Shown: piece after piece, positions 28,939-37,320 of the stretch | How the letters are laid out: the number at the start of each line of letters is the position of its first letter | Position numbering within the stretch: the stretch's first letter is position 1 | The notes under the pieces: generated by a model | The model's database searches: none | What the model saw: only the letters and a program-made list of their open reading frames with translations | What the model was told of the DNA's origin: nothing | Translations under genes and position numbers: made by a program | Assembly: GCF_009931695.1 (NCBI RefSeq) | Contig: NZ_CP048000.1 | Span: forward strand, 5,102,501-5,166,500 | Reading direction: 5' to 3' | Length of the DNA stretch: 64,000 nucleotides | Source of the DNA: Anaerocolumna sedimenticola | GTDB lineage: Bacteria > Bacillota > Clostridia > Lachnospirales > Lachnospiraceae

Positions 28939-29859
28939 TCAGAATATCCTGTAACCTGCAAATTTATATGCCAGGCCATACGAAGCAGTAACAAATACAA
29001 GTGATACACCCGATTTGAACAAGTTTGCCGCAGTAGAAAGCGCATACTGGGCATTTTCAATACCTAACCGAAAAACAAATGTATCAAGTATATCACCCGT
29101 TTCGTAAACCGAGGCGCTGTACATGTTATAGATCTGGTCAAATCCACCATTTAAAATATTACCCATGCTAAGTACCGACATAAGTACAATTGTACTTAAG
29201 ATTCCCGGCAGTGTAACATAAAACGTCTGCATTAATCTGCCTGCACCGTCTATCTGTGCTGCTTCATATAGATTCTGGTCAATCCCGGTAAGTGCCGCAA
29301 GATAAATAATCGATCCAAAACCAAATACTTTCCAGATGTCGGTTATTATCATTGTGATCGGAAACCATGCCGTACTTCCAAGGAAGAAAACAGGTTCAAC
29401 TCCAAGGTGTCCTAACAATTTGTTTACAATACCGCTGCTTGGCGAAAGAATATCTGTAAAAATACTTGCCAGAATAACCCATGAAAGGAAATGTGGAAGA
29501 TATACCATTGTCTGGAAGGTTCTTTTGATTTTATTTTTCGAAACTTCATTTAGCATCAGAGCAAAGAAAACAGGAACTATAATACCGCCTATCATTTTAC
29601 CGAAAGCTATTACAACCGTATTTCTGATAATTGGCCATATATTCGGCATAGAGAACAGATTCTTGAAATTGTCAAATCCTATCCACTCCGATCCGAATAA
29701 ACCTTTTGCCATATTAAATTTCTGGAACGCAATAACTGTACCAATCATGGAACCGTAACTGTAGATAAGCACCAGGACGAGACTTGGTATCAGCATAAGG
29801 ATAAGAGGAAGCTCTCTTTTAAATTTGCCTTTAGATTTTATTTTTTTAACTTTTTCCAT
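28939..29859 (-). CDS. Sugar ABC transporter permease, LplB type
   Basis: About 306 residues. Basic N-terminus MEKVKKIKSKGKFKRE, first helix LPLILMLIPSLVLVLIYSY, EAA loop LYEAAQIDGAGRLMQTFYVTLPG. The frame opens with GTG at 29868; the ATG at 29859 behind GGTGAAG is about as likely. A degenerate GCTGC hairpin separates it from the lipoprotein gene upstream. Confidence 0.92.
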   Translation of the reverse strand: MEKVKKIKSKGKFKRELPLILMLIPSLVLVLIYSYGSMIGTVIAFQKFNMAKGLFGSEWIGFDNFKNLFSMPNIWPIIRNTVVIAFGKMIGGIIVPVFFALMLNEVSKNKIKRTFQTMVYLPHFLSWVILASIFTDILSPSSGIVNKLLGHLGVEPVFFLGSTAWFPITMIITDIWKVFGFGSIIYLAALTGIDQNLYEAAQIDGAGRLMQTFYVTLPGILSTIVLMSVLSMGNILNGGFDQIYNMYSASVYETGDILDTFVFRLGIENAQYALSTAANLFKSGVSLVFVTASYGLAYKFAGYRIF

Positions 29860-29910
29860 TAACTTCACCAGCCATTGTTTATTCTAAAATCCGATCTTAC
29901 ATATTAAATT

Positions 29911-29977
29911 GGACTGCTGCAAAATTTATATAAGCTTTCAGGGTTAAAACCGTTAAAATTTATTATTGCAACAGCCC
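29911..29977 (-). repeat. GCTGCTGCAAAA-type hairpin between lipoprotein and permease genes
   Basis: Arms GGACTGCTGCAAAATTTATA (29911-29930) and AAAATTTATTATTGCAACAGCCC (29955-29977) pair imperfectly. It sits 41 bp past the lipoprotein stop and before the permease start, where a partial terminator would lower permease relative to lipoprotein expression. Same group as 9149 and 35927. Confidence 0.5.
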
Positions 29978-30017
29978 AAAACATTTACTATTACTATTCT
30001 ATCATTATATCAGCAAC

Positions 30018-31733
30018 TTAGTTATTGGGATAAAGCTTCTCCATCTCGTCAAGAGTTTCCTGTCCGCCTGCTTCCAGCCATTCCTGTACGAAAGTATCAA
30101 AATAATTAAGATCTTTTTCGCCTGTTATAATTGCCGTGTATGCAGTACGTACAAGGTCATTGAGAACGGATGCGTTCTGAATCCAAATATCAGGTTCTTC
30201 ACCTGCCATAATATTGGTTACGATCTGTCCGTTTTTCTGATAATCCAGGTCGATTTTCATGGAGCCTTCTGAGAACATCTGCCCCCAGGTACCGTATGCA
30301 TTTGCATCCTTAGCAAGAGAACCATCTTCAAATCCGGTAACATATTTATAATACTGAAGGGCTGTTCCTTTAAGGTTATCGGATGATTTTGCTGCGAGAG
30401 CCTCAAGAAGCTGAGGAGCATAGTTTTCTGTAGGTACGCCGATGTAGATTGGGCAAAGTCTGTATTGTTCGTCAGCCCAGTAGGTATTAAAGTCATTCTC
30501 TGAACCGCTGATTGCTGTCTTTTCGTAGAGGTTAAGGATCTTCATGATAGCTTCCGGATTCTTACATTTTGAGCTGATTACGAAATACTCTCCAATCTGG
30601 TTACTTTGAATACCCTGTTTTACTTCGTGTCCGTCTGCTGTCGGAAGTGGATAAGGACGTGTGATAACGCCTGAATCTTCATAAATAATGTTGAAAGGAT
30701 GCCATGTACCCCAATTCATATGATAGGTCATACCAATCTTACCCTGAGCCCAGTCTGTCTCAAGTTTTGATGTATCTTTAACCATGAATTCCGGATCGAT
30801 AACTCCTGCTTCATACAATCCCCTTACTACTGCAAGTGCATCCTTACATTCCGGCTGGATATAGGAGAATGTCATCTTCCCCTCATCATTGCGGTAGAAG
30901 ATACCATTGTCACCATAGCAAGGTACGCCATAGGCCTCCAAAAGCCCCATAATCGTACCATAATTATTTTGTACAACATCTTCAGCCAGGCAAAGGCCGT
31001 ATGTATTGCCGTTAACACCGTCGCCGTCAGGATCACCGGTTGCAAATGTTTTAGCCAGTTCGACCATCTCATCCACCGTAGTCGGAGCCGACTTACCAGT
31101 GTTTTTTAACCAGTCATCACGAATCCAAAGGTTCGTAGCCTGATGGAAATTGTTACTCATATACGGAAAAGCATAGAGCTTACCGTCAACCGTGACTCCT
31201 TTAAAAGCATCCGCATAATCGGTTTGGTATTGCTTTACAGTGTCTGATGCATATTTGTTGAAAACATCCGTGATATCCATAACATACCCTGCCTGAATAG
31301 CCTGCTTTAACCAATTTCTGTCATCAAATTTGAGTACATCCGGCAGATCACCGGAAGCAAGTAAAACATTCATCTTGTTTCTGTATGCATCTGTAGTGAT
31401 ATCAGCAGAGAAAGCAACCTCTACGTCGATGTTAAACGTATCTTTGATAAGTCTGGTCCATTCGTTGCTTTCGTAACTGTCTCCGTCGTGGAACTCCTGA
31501 ACTGCCGATGCCTGTACAGCCGAGGTGATGGTAATGGGCTTTTCGTAGGCTCCCCACTGCGGGTCGTCTTCAGCTGTGCTGGTAGTCTGAGCTACACTTG
31601 TTGCCGACGTTTCAGAAGCTGTGCTGCTTGTGTTGTCCGAACTGTTTTTGCATGCTACCAGACTTGAAAGCAATGTAATTGCTAAAATCACAGTAAAGAC
31701 TCTTTTTAATGTTTTTTTCATTGTCTTTTCCAT
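30018..31733 (-). CDS. Sugar ABC transporter substrate-binding lipoprotein (LplA type)
   Basis: 571 residues. Lipoprotein signal MKKTLKRVFTVILAITLL with lipobox LVAC, then a Ser/Thr-rich linker. The large type 1 extracellular binding-protein fold follows (VLLASGDLPDVLKFDDRNWLK, DDWLKNTGKSAPTTVDEMVELAKTF-like text, NILNLYEK region). GGAGG lies 8 nt before ATG. It binds the substrate of importer 2, whose identity is unknown. It is the second gene of the operon after the TolB-like gene. Confidence 0.93.
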   Translation of the reverse strand: MEKTMKKTLKRVFTVILAITLLSSLVACKNSSDNTSSTASETSATSVAQTTSTAEDDPQWGAYEKPITITSAVQASAVQEFHDGDSYESNEWTRLIKDTFNIDVEVAFSADITTDAYRNKMNVLLASGDLPDVLKFDDRNWLKQAIQAGYVMDITDVFNKYASDTVKQYQTDYADAFKGVTVDGKLYAFPYMSNNFHQATNLWIRDDWLKNTGKSAPTTVDEMVELAKTFATGDPDGDGVNGNTYGLCLAEDVVQNNYGTIMGLLEAYGVPCYGDNGIFYRNDEGKMTFSYIQPECKDALAVVRGLYEAGVIDPEFMVKDTSKLETDWAQGKIGMTYHMNWGTWHPFNIIYEDSGVITRPYPLPTADGHEVKQGIQSNQIGEYFVISSKCKNPEAIMKILNLYEKTAISGSENDFNTYWADEQYRLCPIYIGVPTENYAPQLLEALAAKSSDNLKGTALQYYKYVTGFEDGSLAKDANAYGTWGQMFSEGSMKIDLDYQKNGQIVTNIMAGEEPDIWIQNASVLNDLVRTAYTAIITGEKDLNYFDTFVQEWLEAGGQETLDEMEKLYPNN

Positions 31734-31760
31734 ACATTATCCTCCATACCTATTGATTTA

Positions 31761-31800
31761 TAGCGGTTATTCCGCTGAATTAACGGCTTGGGAGCCGCTA
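31761..31800 (-). other. Nested hairpins before the second lipoprotein gene
   Basis: AGCGG-TTATT-CCGCT (31762-31776) and CGGCT-TGGG-AGCCG (31784-31797) form two adjacent stems. TAGCGG (31761-31766) can instead pair with CCGCTA (31795-31800), giving a mutually exclusive long stem. They lie in the 104-bp gap before the lipoprotein start. A role in mRNA processing or attenuation is inference. Confidence 0.45.
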
Positions 31801-31837
31801 TTTCCATTACCTTACCTTTTTTCTCCCCGCTGACTAT

Positions 31838-32725
31838 TCAGCTCTTTCGTATCCTGTAACTTACAAAGGCAAATTTCTTACTGTCAGGTGACCAGGAATT
31901 TACATTTATAGTTCCCTGCCCGCCGAAAAGTTTCACCACAGTCTCAGCTTCTCCGCCCTCAGCAGGCATCAGGCGAAGCTCAACATTTTTGTGTGGAAGA
32001 TGTTCGTTAGGTTTCAGGTCACCTTTTTTATAAGCAATCAAAACAATCTTTTTTCCATCCGGCGAAATATGGGGAAACCAGGTATTCCACTCCTCATCGA
32101 AAGTCATCTGTGTCTGCTCAGAACCATCTTTCTTCATACGCCAGGCCTGCATAAGTCCCGTACGAACCGAGTTAAACCAGATATAATTTCCGGTCGGATC
32201 GTATTCCGGTCCGTCATCCAACCCCAGGGCATCGGTAAGTCGTATTTCCTCTCCCCCCTCTGCGGGAATCGCATAAATATCATACTCACCGTTTCTTTCC
32301 CCACAGTAAGTAAGCATCTTTCCGTCTGGCGACCAGCCATGCAAATAACTTGGAGCAAGGGGAGTTATGAGCCTGGGCACACCCCCTGTAAGAGGAAGTG
32401 TGTAAATTCTTGATTTACCGTCTTCTTTCGTTCCATGGCTGACAGCTATATCGTTTCCGTCTGGAGAAAGTACATGATCATTGTTACAGTTTGTTACAAA
32501 GCTGCTGAAAACTTCCTCAATTTCTTTCGTAGCGAGATCAAATTTATAAATCTTACCGCCACTGTTATAGGTAAGGTATTTACCGTCTTTTGACCAGTTT
32601 GGTGCTTCTATGAGATAATCAAATTCATATATTACCTCTCTGGTTTTCTTTTCAATATCATAGATTTCAAGGATCGATTCGTCGTTATCACGGTACCATG
32701 GATTAGATTTATCAATAATTTGCAT
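31838..32725 (-). CDS. TolB-like beta-propeller protein without signal peptide
   Basis: About 295 residues from ATG 32725, which has AAGGAG 9 nt before it; TTG at 32731 is less likely. PD40/WD40-like repeats recur: APNWSKDGKYLTYNSGGKIYKF-like, LSPDGNDIAVSHG, WSPDGKMLTYCG, YDPTGNYIWFNS, ISPDGKKIVLIAY, WSPDSKKFAFVSY. No export signal, so it is cytoplasmic and unlike periplasmic TolB. It is the first gene of the importer 2 operon, directly behind an operator-controlled promoter. It might be a carbohydrate-binding or lyase-like propeller (oligogalacturonate lyases use this fold), but no lyase residues could be confirmed. Confidence 0.8.
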   Translation of the reverse strand: MQIIDKSNPWYRDNDESILEIYDIEKKTREVIYEFDYLIEAPNWSKDGKYLTYNSGGKIYKFDLATKEIEEVFSSFVTNCNNDHVLSPDGNDIAVSHGTKEDGKSRIYTLPLTGGVPRLITPLAPSYLHGWSPDGKMLTYCGERNGEYDIYAIPAEGGEEIRLTDALGLDDGPEYDPTGNYIWFNSVRTGLMQAWRMKKDGSEQTQMTFDEEWNTWFPHISPDGKKIVLIAYKKGDLKPNEHLPHKNVELRLMPAEGGEAETVVKLFGGQGTINVNSWSPDSKKFAFVSYRIRKS

Positions 32726-32805
32726 TACCAAATACTCCTTTATGTATAGAATATGGAACTAAATGTCAATGTATTGGCAAAATATAACTCTTGCACTCTG
32801 TCTTA

Positions 32806-32834
32806 ACAATATCATAGTAAACACGTGTTTTCAA
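32806..32834 (-). promoter_or_regulatory. Promoter of the TolB-like/importer 2 operon with operator in the spacer
   Basis: On the minus strand TTGAAA (32829-32834) and TATTGT (32806-32811) are separated by 17 bp. The palindrome AACACGTGTT (32820-32829) lies over the -35 edge and spacer, an ideal place for repression by the divergent LacI protein. Confidence 0.65.
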
Positions 32835-33304
32835 GTATATTTTATATTTTTGTTAATATTTATGCTATTTCTTCATTTCTTTTATGCATATCTAACATAT
32901 AAATTGATTTTTCGAATATTTTATTTAGTTTAAACGGAATATTTTATCATGATATACCTCTATTTAACGCTGTTAACACGTGTTATATTGTAAGCATTTT
33001 TGACAAATTATATTAATTTTCTATTTGTTTTCATTAAAATGACAAAAGTAATTTTGATAAGTTATATTCAAATACCATATACCATAAATACATGGTTTCT
33101 TAAAGCACTTTATACTTTTCTTAAATTATTTTGAATATATGTAAATACTATTTTCTTAAAAGTATGTATTCCTATTCATATAAAACAGTATTAACTTTTA
33201 TAACACGTGTTTTTTATATTTTGGCATTTTATACAGGTTATATTTAATATATATGTAAATATTGAACAATTATTTACGATTTTCAAAATATTATTTTTTT
33301 ATTA

Positions 33305-33354
33305 TTGACATAATTATTTTATAATGATACTATTTCTCTAAAGTAACACGTGTT
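33305..33354 (+). promoter_or_regulatory. Promoter and operator of the LacI-VOC-SDR unit
   Basis: TTGACA (33305-33310), 17-bp spacer, TACTAT (33328-33333), then AACACGTGTT at 33345-33354 just past the expected transcription start. This predicts autorepression and a 5' leader of about 195 nt. Confidence 0.6.
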
Positions 33355-33536
33355 TATATCCATCATTTATATTTCATAATTTTACTCCTATATTTTGCAT
33401 TAAGGACTGCATTCTCATTGATTTTATTTGTTTTTTAAGATTTATATTTACATTTTCCTCTCAATTGTAATAGAATCAGTTTAGTCCCATGCGAGTAATT
33501 TATTTTGTAAAAAATTACATTTGAAAGGATGCAAAG

Positions 33537-34574
33537 ATGAAGAAAATTACCAGTAATGATATCGCTAAGATGGCCGGCGTTTCACGAAGCACAGTCAGCC
33601 GTGTTATTAATGGTTACTCCAATATCCCACCCGAGACCAGAGATAAAGTTATGAAAGTAATACAGGAAAATCACTATTATCCCCAGCTTTCCGGTCAGCT
33701 TCTAACAGGAAAGCAGATGAATACCATCGGTTTCTTCTGGGCATCGGGCGGAAATATCGCAAACAGCCCTCTCACAAGCAGTTTCTTCGTCAATACGATA
33801 GAAGCTGCCGCTTCACGCAGTTATCTGGTACTGACCTGCATTTTAGGTGACCTGGACAGTGATGACAATATTAATTATGTTAAGAAAATATTTATGGAGG
33901 GCCGTATTGATGCCGGCATAATTGTAGGTGCCGACAACAATGAGCCGTTTATTGACGAGCTTCTTGGGCTCGGTAAGATTGTTGGACTATTCGATTATTA
34001 CCACGAAAATGAAACTACCAGGAACCGTATAACCGTAAATTTTGACCGTACCTCCGGGGAACAAGCCATAGATTACCTTTACGGCCTTGGTCACAGAAAA
34101 ATTGGGATTATTGATGGAAATATGAGCAGGTTCAGCTCCATGCAGCGGCATGAGGGTTATTTACGGGGAATGCTCAAACACCACCTCCCTATACAGAACA
34201 AGTGGCTCTGTTACGGCGGAATTACAGAAGAAAGCGGTTACGAAGCCGCAAAATCACTTTTATACAATTGTAACGGTGATTATCCTACAGCAATATGCGC
34301 CAGTAATGACTCGGTTGCATTTGGTGTTTATCGGGCATGCAGTGAATATGGATTAAAAATTCCCGAGGATATTTCCGTTATTGGCAATGACGGTGACATA
34401 ACCGGTGAGCATAGTACTCCTCCGCTTACGACAATATCTTTTAACTTCAAAGATATGTTCTATTCTCTTGTTTCGCGGGTAATAGACGTGATAGAGGATA
34501 AAGAAGATGTGGAAACAGATATATTTATTCCCGGAACATTCACGGAGCGCAGTTCGTGCAAACGTATCGATTAA
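33537..34574 (+). CDS. LacI-family transcriptional regulator
   Basis: 345 residues. Helix-turn-helix ITSNDIAKMAGVSRSTVSRVI at residues 4-24, hinge PQLSGQLLTGKQ. The effector domain contains TIGFFWASGGNIANSPLTSSFF, GHRKIGIIDGN and ISVIGNDGDITGEHSTPPLTTI. GAAAGGATG precedes ATG at a normal distance. It is divergent from the importer 2 operon and is the likely binder of the AACACGTGTT palindromes. It is followed by VOC and SDR genes on the same strand. Confidence 0.93.
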   Translation: MKKITSNDIAKMAGVSRSTVSRVINGYSNIPPETRDKVMKVIQENHYYPQLSGQLLTGKQMNTIGFFWASGGNIANSPLTSSFFVNTIEAAASRSYLVLTCILGDLDSDDNINYVKKIFMEGRIDAGIIVGADNNEPFIDELLGLGKIVGLFDYYHENETTRNRITVNFDRTSGEQAIDYLYGLGHRKIGIIDGNMSRFSSMQRHEGYLRGMLKHHLPIQNKWLCYGGITEESGYEAAKSLLYNCNGDYPTAICASNDSVAFGVYRACSEYGLKIPEDISVIGNDGDITGEHSTPPLTTISFNFKDMFYSLVSRVIDVIEDKEDVETDIFIPGTFTERSSCKRID

Positions 34575-34675
34575 CATTTATTTCTGCTGACTCCCAATGC
34601 TCATCTTGTCTTTTTAGTTAATTAAAACAGGTATCATAACTTGTTTTAAAATAATATAAGAAAAGAGGTTTTTAT

Positions 34676-35137
34676 ATGCCAGGATTTCTTGATAACAATC
34701 AAATTGCACAAGTCGGTTTTATCGTACGTGATATTGAAAAGTCAAAGAAAGTTTTTGCAGACTTCTTCGGAGTACCAGTCCCGCCAACCTGCGACGGAGG
34801 TACATACGACATAACCGGTACAACCGTAGATGGCAAACCCGCTCCCGACGCTAACTGTTTTATGGCATTCTTTGATGTCGGTCCCAACACACAGATAGAG
34901 CTGATACAGCCTAATGGTGTAAAGAGCACATGGCAGGATTTTCTTGATGAACATGGGGAGGGAATCCATCACATTGCTTTCCAGGTTAAAAATACGGATG
35001 CTAAAATCAGTAATTTTGAAAACTCCGGTATGAAATGTGTACAGCGCGGTAAATACGGTGACGGTAATGGCGAATACGCCTACATGGACGCAAACAAAGA
35101 CATGAAATGTATTATTGAGCTGCTTGAAAGCTATTGA
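34676..35137 (+). CDS. VOC-superfamily (glyoxalase fold) protein
   Basis: 153 residues. QIAQVGFIVRDIEKSKKVFADFFGVP start, likely metal ligands the Glu in IELIQP and the His in GIHHIAFQV, plus C-terminal CIIELL. It is a paralogue of the VOC protein at 27514 across the divergent region, so the same regulon holds two. AAGAGG before ATG. Its stop abuts the SDR gene by 12 bp. Confidence 0.85.
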   Translation: MPGFLDNNQIAQVGFIVRDIEKSKKVFADFFGVPVPPTCDGGTYDITGTTVDGKPAPDANCFMAFFDVGPNTQIELIQPNGVKSTWQDFLDEHGEGIHHIAFQVKNTDAKISNFENSGMKCVQRGKYGDGNGEYAYMDANKDMKCIIELLESY

Positions 35138-35149
35138 TTGGAGGCTTAT

Positions 35150-35836
35150 ATGAATACCGTTATAATTGGTGCTGCTAAAGGGCTCGGCCTATGTCTTACG
35201 GAGCAGCTGCTTAATAAAGGGTTTCACGTTGCTGCCGGTACAATAAGCCAAACGTCAGGCCTCCTTGCTCTCAAGGAAAAGTATGGTGATTCTCTGCTTA
35301 TTTTTGAGGCTGATGTAACAAATGAAAAACAGATTGAAGAAGGTGCCAAAAAGTGCAGTGAATTTCTTGGAAAGATTGATGCAGCCTGTATTGTTGCAGG
35401 TGTTCTGCTAGAGGGCGACCGGACAAATCTGCTGCATGAATGTGACATAACGGAGCTTAAAAAGACATTAGAAATCAATGTTGCCGGCCCAGTTACCGCC
35501 GTAAAATACCTCTTTCCTTACCTGAAAGACGGGGCAAATGTGTTCCTGGTAACATCGGAAGGGATTGGAATATCAAATTGCGGTACCTGGGTACCCTGTT
35601 ATGCTCTTTCTAAAACCGCGGCAACAAAAGCATGCGGCATACTGAATCAATCCGTTCAGAATGTCAATTTCTATGCAGTACATCCCGGCAGGATGAATAC
35701 GGATATGGGCAGAACAACAGCCCAAATCGAACCGGAGGAATCTGCCGCGGGATTCTGCCGTCTTCTAAGCGGTGAAACACCTGTTTCCCGCGACTGCTGG
35801 TATATTGATTACAAAGGAAACAAAATGAATTATTAA
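35150..35836 (+). CDS. Short-chain dehydrogenase/reductase
   Basis: 228 residues from ATG 35150, which has GGAGG 5 nt upstream; the frame opens at TTG 35138. Rossmann motif VIIGAAKGLGLCL, NxAG-like IVAGVLLEG, catalytic Ser in VTSEGIGIS, YxxxK in CYALSKTAATKA, and HPGRMNTDMG. It oxidises or reduces a hydroxyl or ketone with NAD(P). Co-transcribed with LacI and VOC2, so it probably acts on the imported sugar or its keto derivative (inference). Confidence 0.88.
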   Translation: MNTVIIGAAKGLGLCLTEQLLNKGFHVAAGTISQTSGLLALKEKYGDSLLIFEADVTNEKQIEEGAKKCSEFLGKIDAACIVAGVLLEGDRTNLLHECDITELKKTLEINVAGPVTAVKYLFPYLKDGANVFLVTSEGIGISNCGTWVPCYALSKTAATKACGILNQSVQNVNFYAVHPGRMNTDMGRTTAQIEPEESAAGFCRLLSGETPVSRDCWYIDYKGNKMNY

Positions 35837-35926
35837 ACGAAACAAACATTATTATAATTCATCAAAACGCTTTGCATTATTTCCCTGCTCACAAAATTGT
35901 TTGATAATCTCATATTCCTTCCTGGA

Positions 35927-36000
35927 AAAGGGCTGCTGCAAAAATCTTAAGTGTATTTAACTTGCAAGACAATACTCTAAGAATTTTGCAGCAGCCCTTT
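35927..36000. terminator. Long GCTGCTGCAAAA hairpin between convergent SDR and galE genes
   Basis: Arms 35927-35957 and 35971-36000, about 30 bp each, pair with only a few mismatches. The outer 14 bp (AAGGGCTGCTGCAA) is perfect. The loop is about 13 nt. A- and T-rich flanks suit bidirectional termination. It is the longest member of the group with 9149 and 29911. Confidence 0.65.
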
Positions 36001-36104
36001 CTATGATATAAGTGACTACTTATCATACATTAACTGTTTTACCAAAAATAATCCGGCAGATGAAATATGATATCAACACTTTCTTATTTAGTAAGGAAAT
36101 ACCT

Positions 36105-37115
36105 CTATCGATAGCCATTCGGATTGCTTTTCTGCCAACGCCAGGCATCCTCACACATCTCTTCCATACCTCTTTGTGCGCTCCAACCCAGTTCTTTTTC
36201 CGCTAAAGAGGCATCTGCATAACAGACAGCGATATCCCCTGGTCTGCGGGGTTTAATAACATAGGGTATTTCTTTCTCACATACCTTAGAAAAAGCTTTT
36301 ACCATATCTAATACACTGTAACCCATACCTGTGCCCAGGTTATAGATAAAAATGCCGGATTCATTATTTATTTTTTCTATGGCTTTTACGTGGCCAATTG
36401 CCAAGTCAACAACATGGATATAATCTCTGATTCCGCTTCCGTCCGGAGTATCATAATCATTTCCAAATACCCCGAGTTCTTTTAATTTTCCCGACGCAAC
36501 CTGTGTAATATAAGGAACCAAATTATTAGGAATTCCATTGGGATCTTCTCCGATTAATCCGCTTTTATGAGCTCCTATCGGATTAAAATACCGCAGCATT
36601 ATAATACTCCAGCTTTGATCCGCATTATAAATATCCCCGAATATTTCCTCCAGCATGAGCTTAGTTCTTCCATATGGATTGGTGGCAGACAGAGGAAAGT
36701 CCTCTTTAATTGGTACTGTGGCGGGGTTTCCATAAACTGTGGCAGAAGAGCTGAATACAATTTTCTTAACTCCAAATTCCCTCATTACATCACATAAAAT
36801 CAAGGTTCCCGTTATATTGTTATGGTAATATTCTAAAGGTTTCGCTACCGATTCTCCCACTGCTTTTAAACCGGCAAAATGTATGACGGAATCAATTCTT
36901 TCCTTTTGAAATATTTCCTTAAGCCCAGACCGATCCAATAAATCAACCTTATAAAACTTAATCTTTTTACCGGTAATTTGCTCAACCCGCTTTAAGGATT
37001 CTTCGCTGGAATTACTTAAATTGTCCGCGACAACAACTTCATATCCTGAATTTAATAATTCAACACAGGTATGACTTCCGATATACCCGGCACCGCCGGT
37101 AACTAAAATTGCCAT
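36105..37115 (-). CDS. galE: UDP-glucose 4-epimerase
   Basis: 336 residues from ATG 37115 (MAILVTGGAGYIGSHT) with GGAGGT 5 nt upstream; the open frame extends 22 codons further without a ribosome site. NAD-binding TGGAGYIGSHT, catalytic Ser in FSSSATVYGNP and YxxxK in NPYGRTKLMLEE, plus the substrate segment RYFNPIGAHKSGLIGEDPNGIPNNL and RRPGDIA near the end. It interconverts UDP-galactose and UDP-glucose, so it connects galactose from the GH27 locus or glycan synthesis to central metabolism. Monocistronic. Confidence 0.96.
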   Translation of the reverse strand: MAILVTGGAGYIGSHTCVELLNSGYEVVVADNLSNSSEESLKRVEQITGKKIKFYKVDLLDRSGLKEIFQKERIDSVIHFAGLKAVGESVAKPLEYYHNNITGTLILCDVMREFGVKKIVFSSSATVYGNPATVPIKEDFPLSATNPYGRTKLMLEEIFGDIYNADQSWSIIMLRYFNPIGAHKSGLIGEDPNGIPNNLVPYITQVASGKLKELGVFGNDYDTPDGSGIRDYIHVVDLAIGHVKAIEKINNESGIFIYNLGTGMGYSVLDMVKAFSKVCEKEIPYVIKPRRPGDIAVCYADASLAEKELGWSAQRGMEEMCEDAWRWQKSNPNGYR

Positions 37116-37320
37116 ATTTACCTCCATTTCTGCGCATGTTTTTGCACATCTGAAGTATGCGCCGGAGATGAAGCGGCACAAACTTTTAACGTTAAAAGTG
37201 TTTTCTTTTAACTTCTACTCAATTATATATTATTAATACTATGATCATCTCATCATGTTTACGTTAATTGGTATTCTTCCTAAAGTGCTTCCTCAATTTT
37301 AGCACAAAATCCTTCTCTTG

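Larger units (their letters stand above)
32735..33536. promoter_or_regulatory. 800-bp divergent control region with four AACACGTGTT operators
   Basis: Four identical 10-bp palindromes lie at 32820-32829, 32975-32984, 33202-33211 and 33345-33354. No gene is present; the rest is very A/T-rich. The first and last overlap or follow the divergent promoters; the two middle ones are remote. The ACGTGT-centred palindrome suits LacI-family binding. Spacings (155, 227, 143 bp) would allow DNA looping (inference). Confidence 0.75.
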
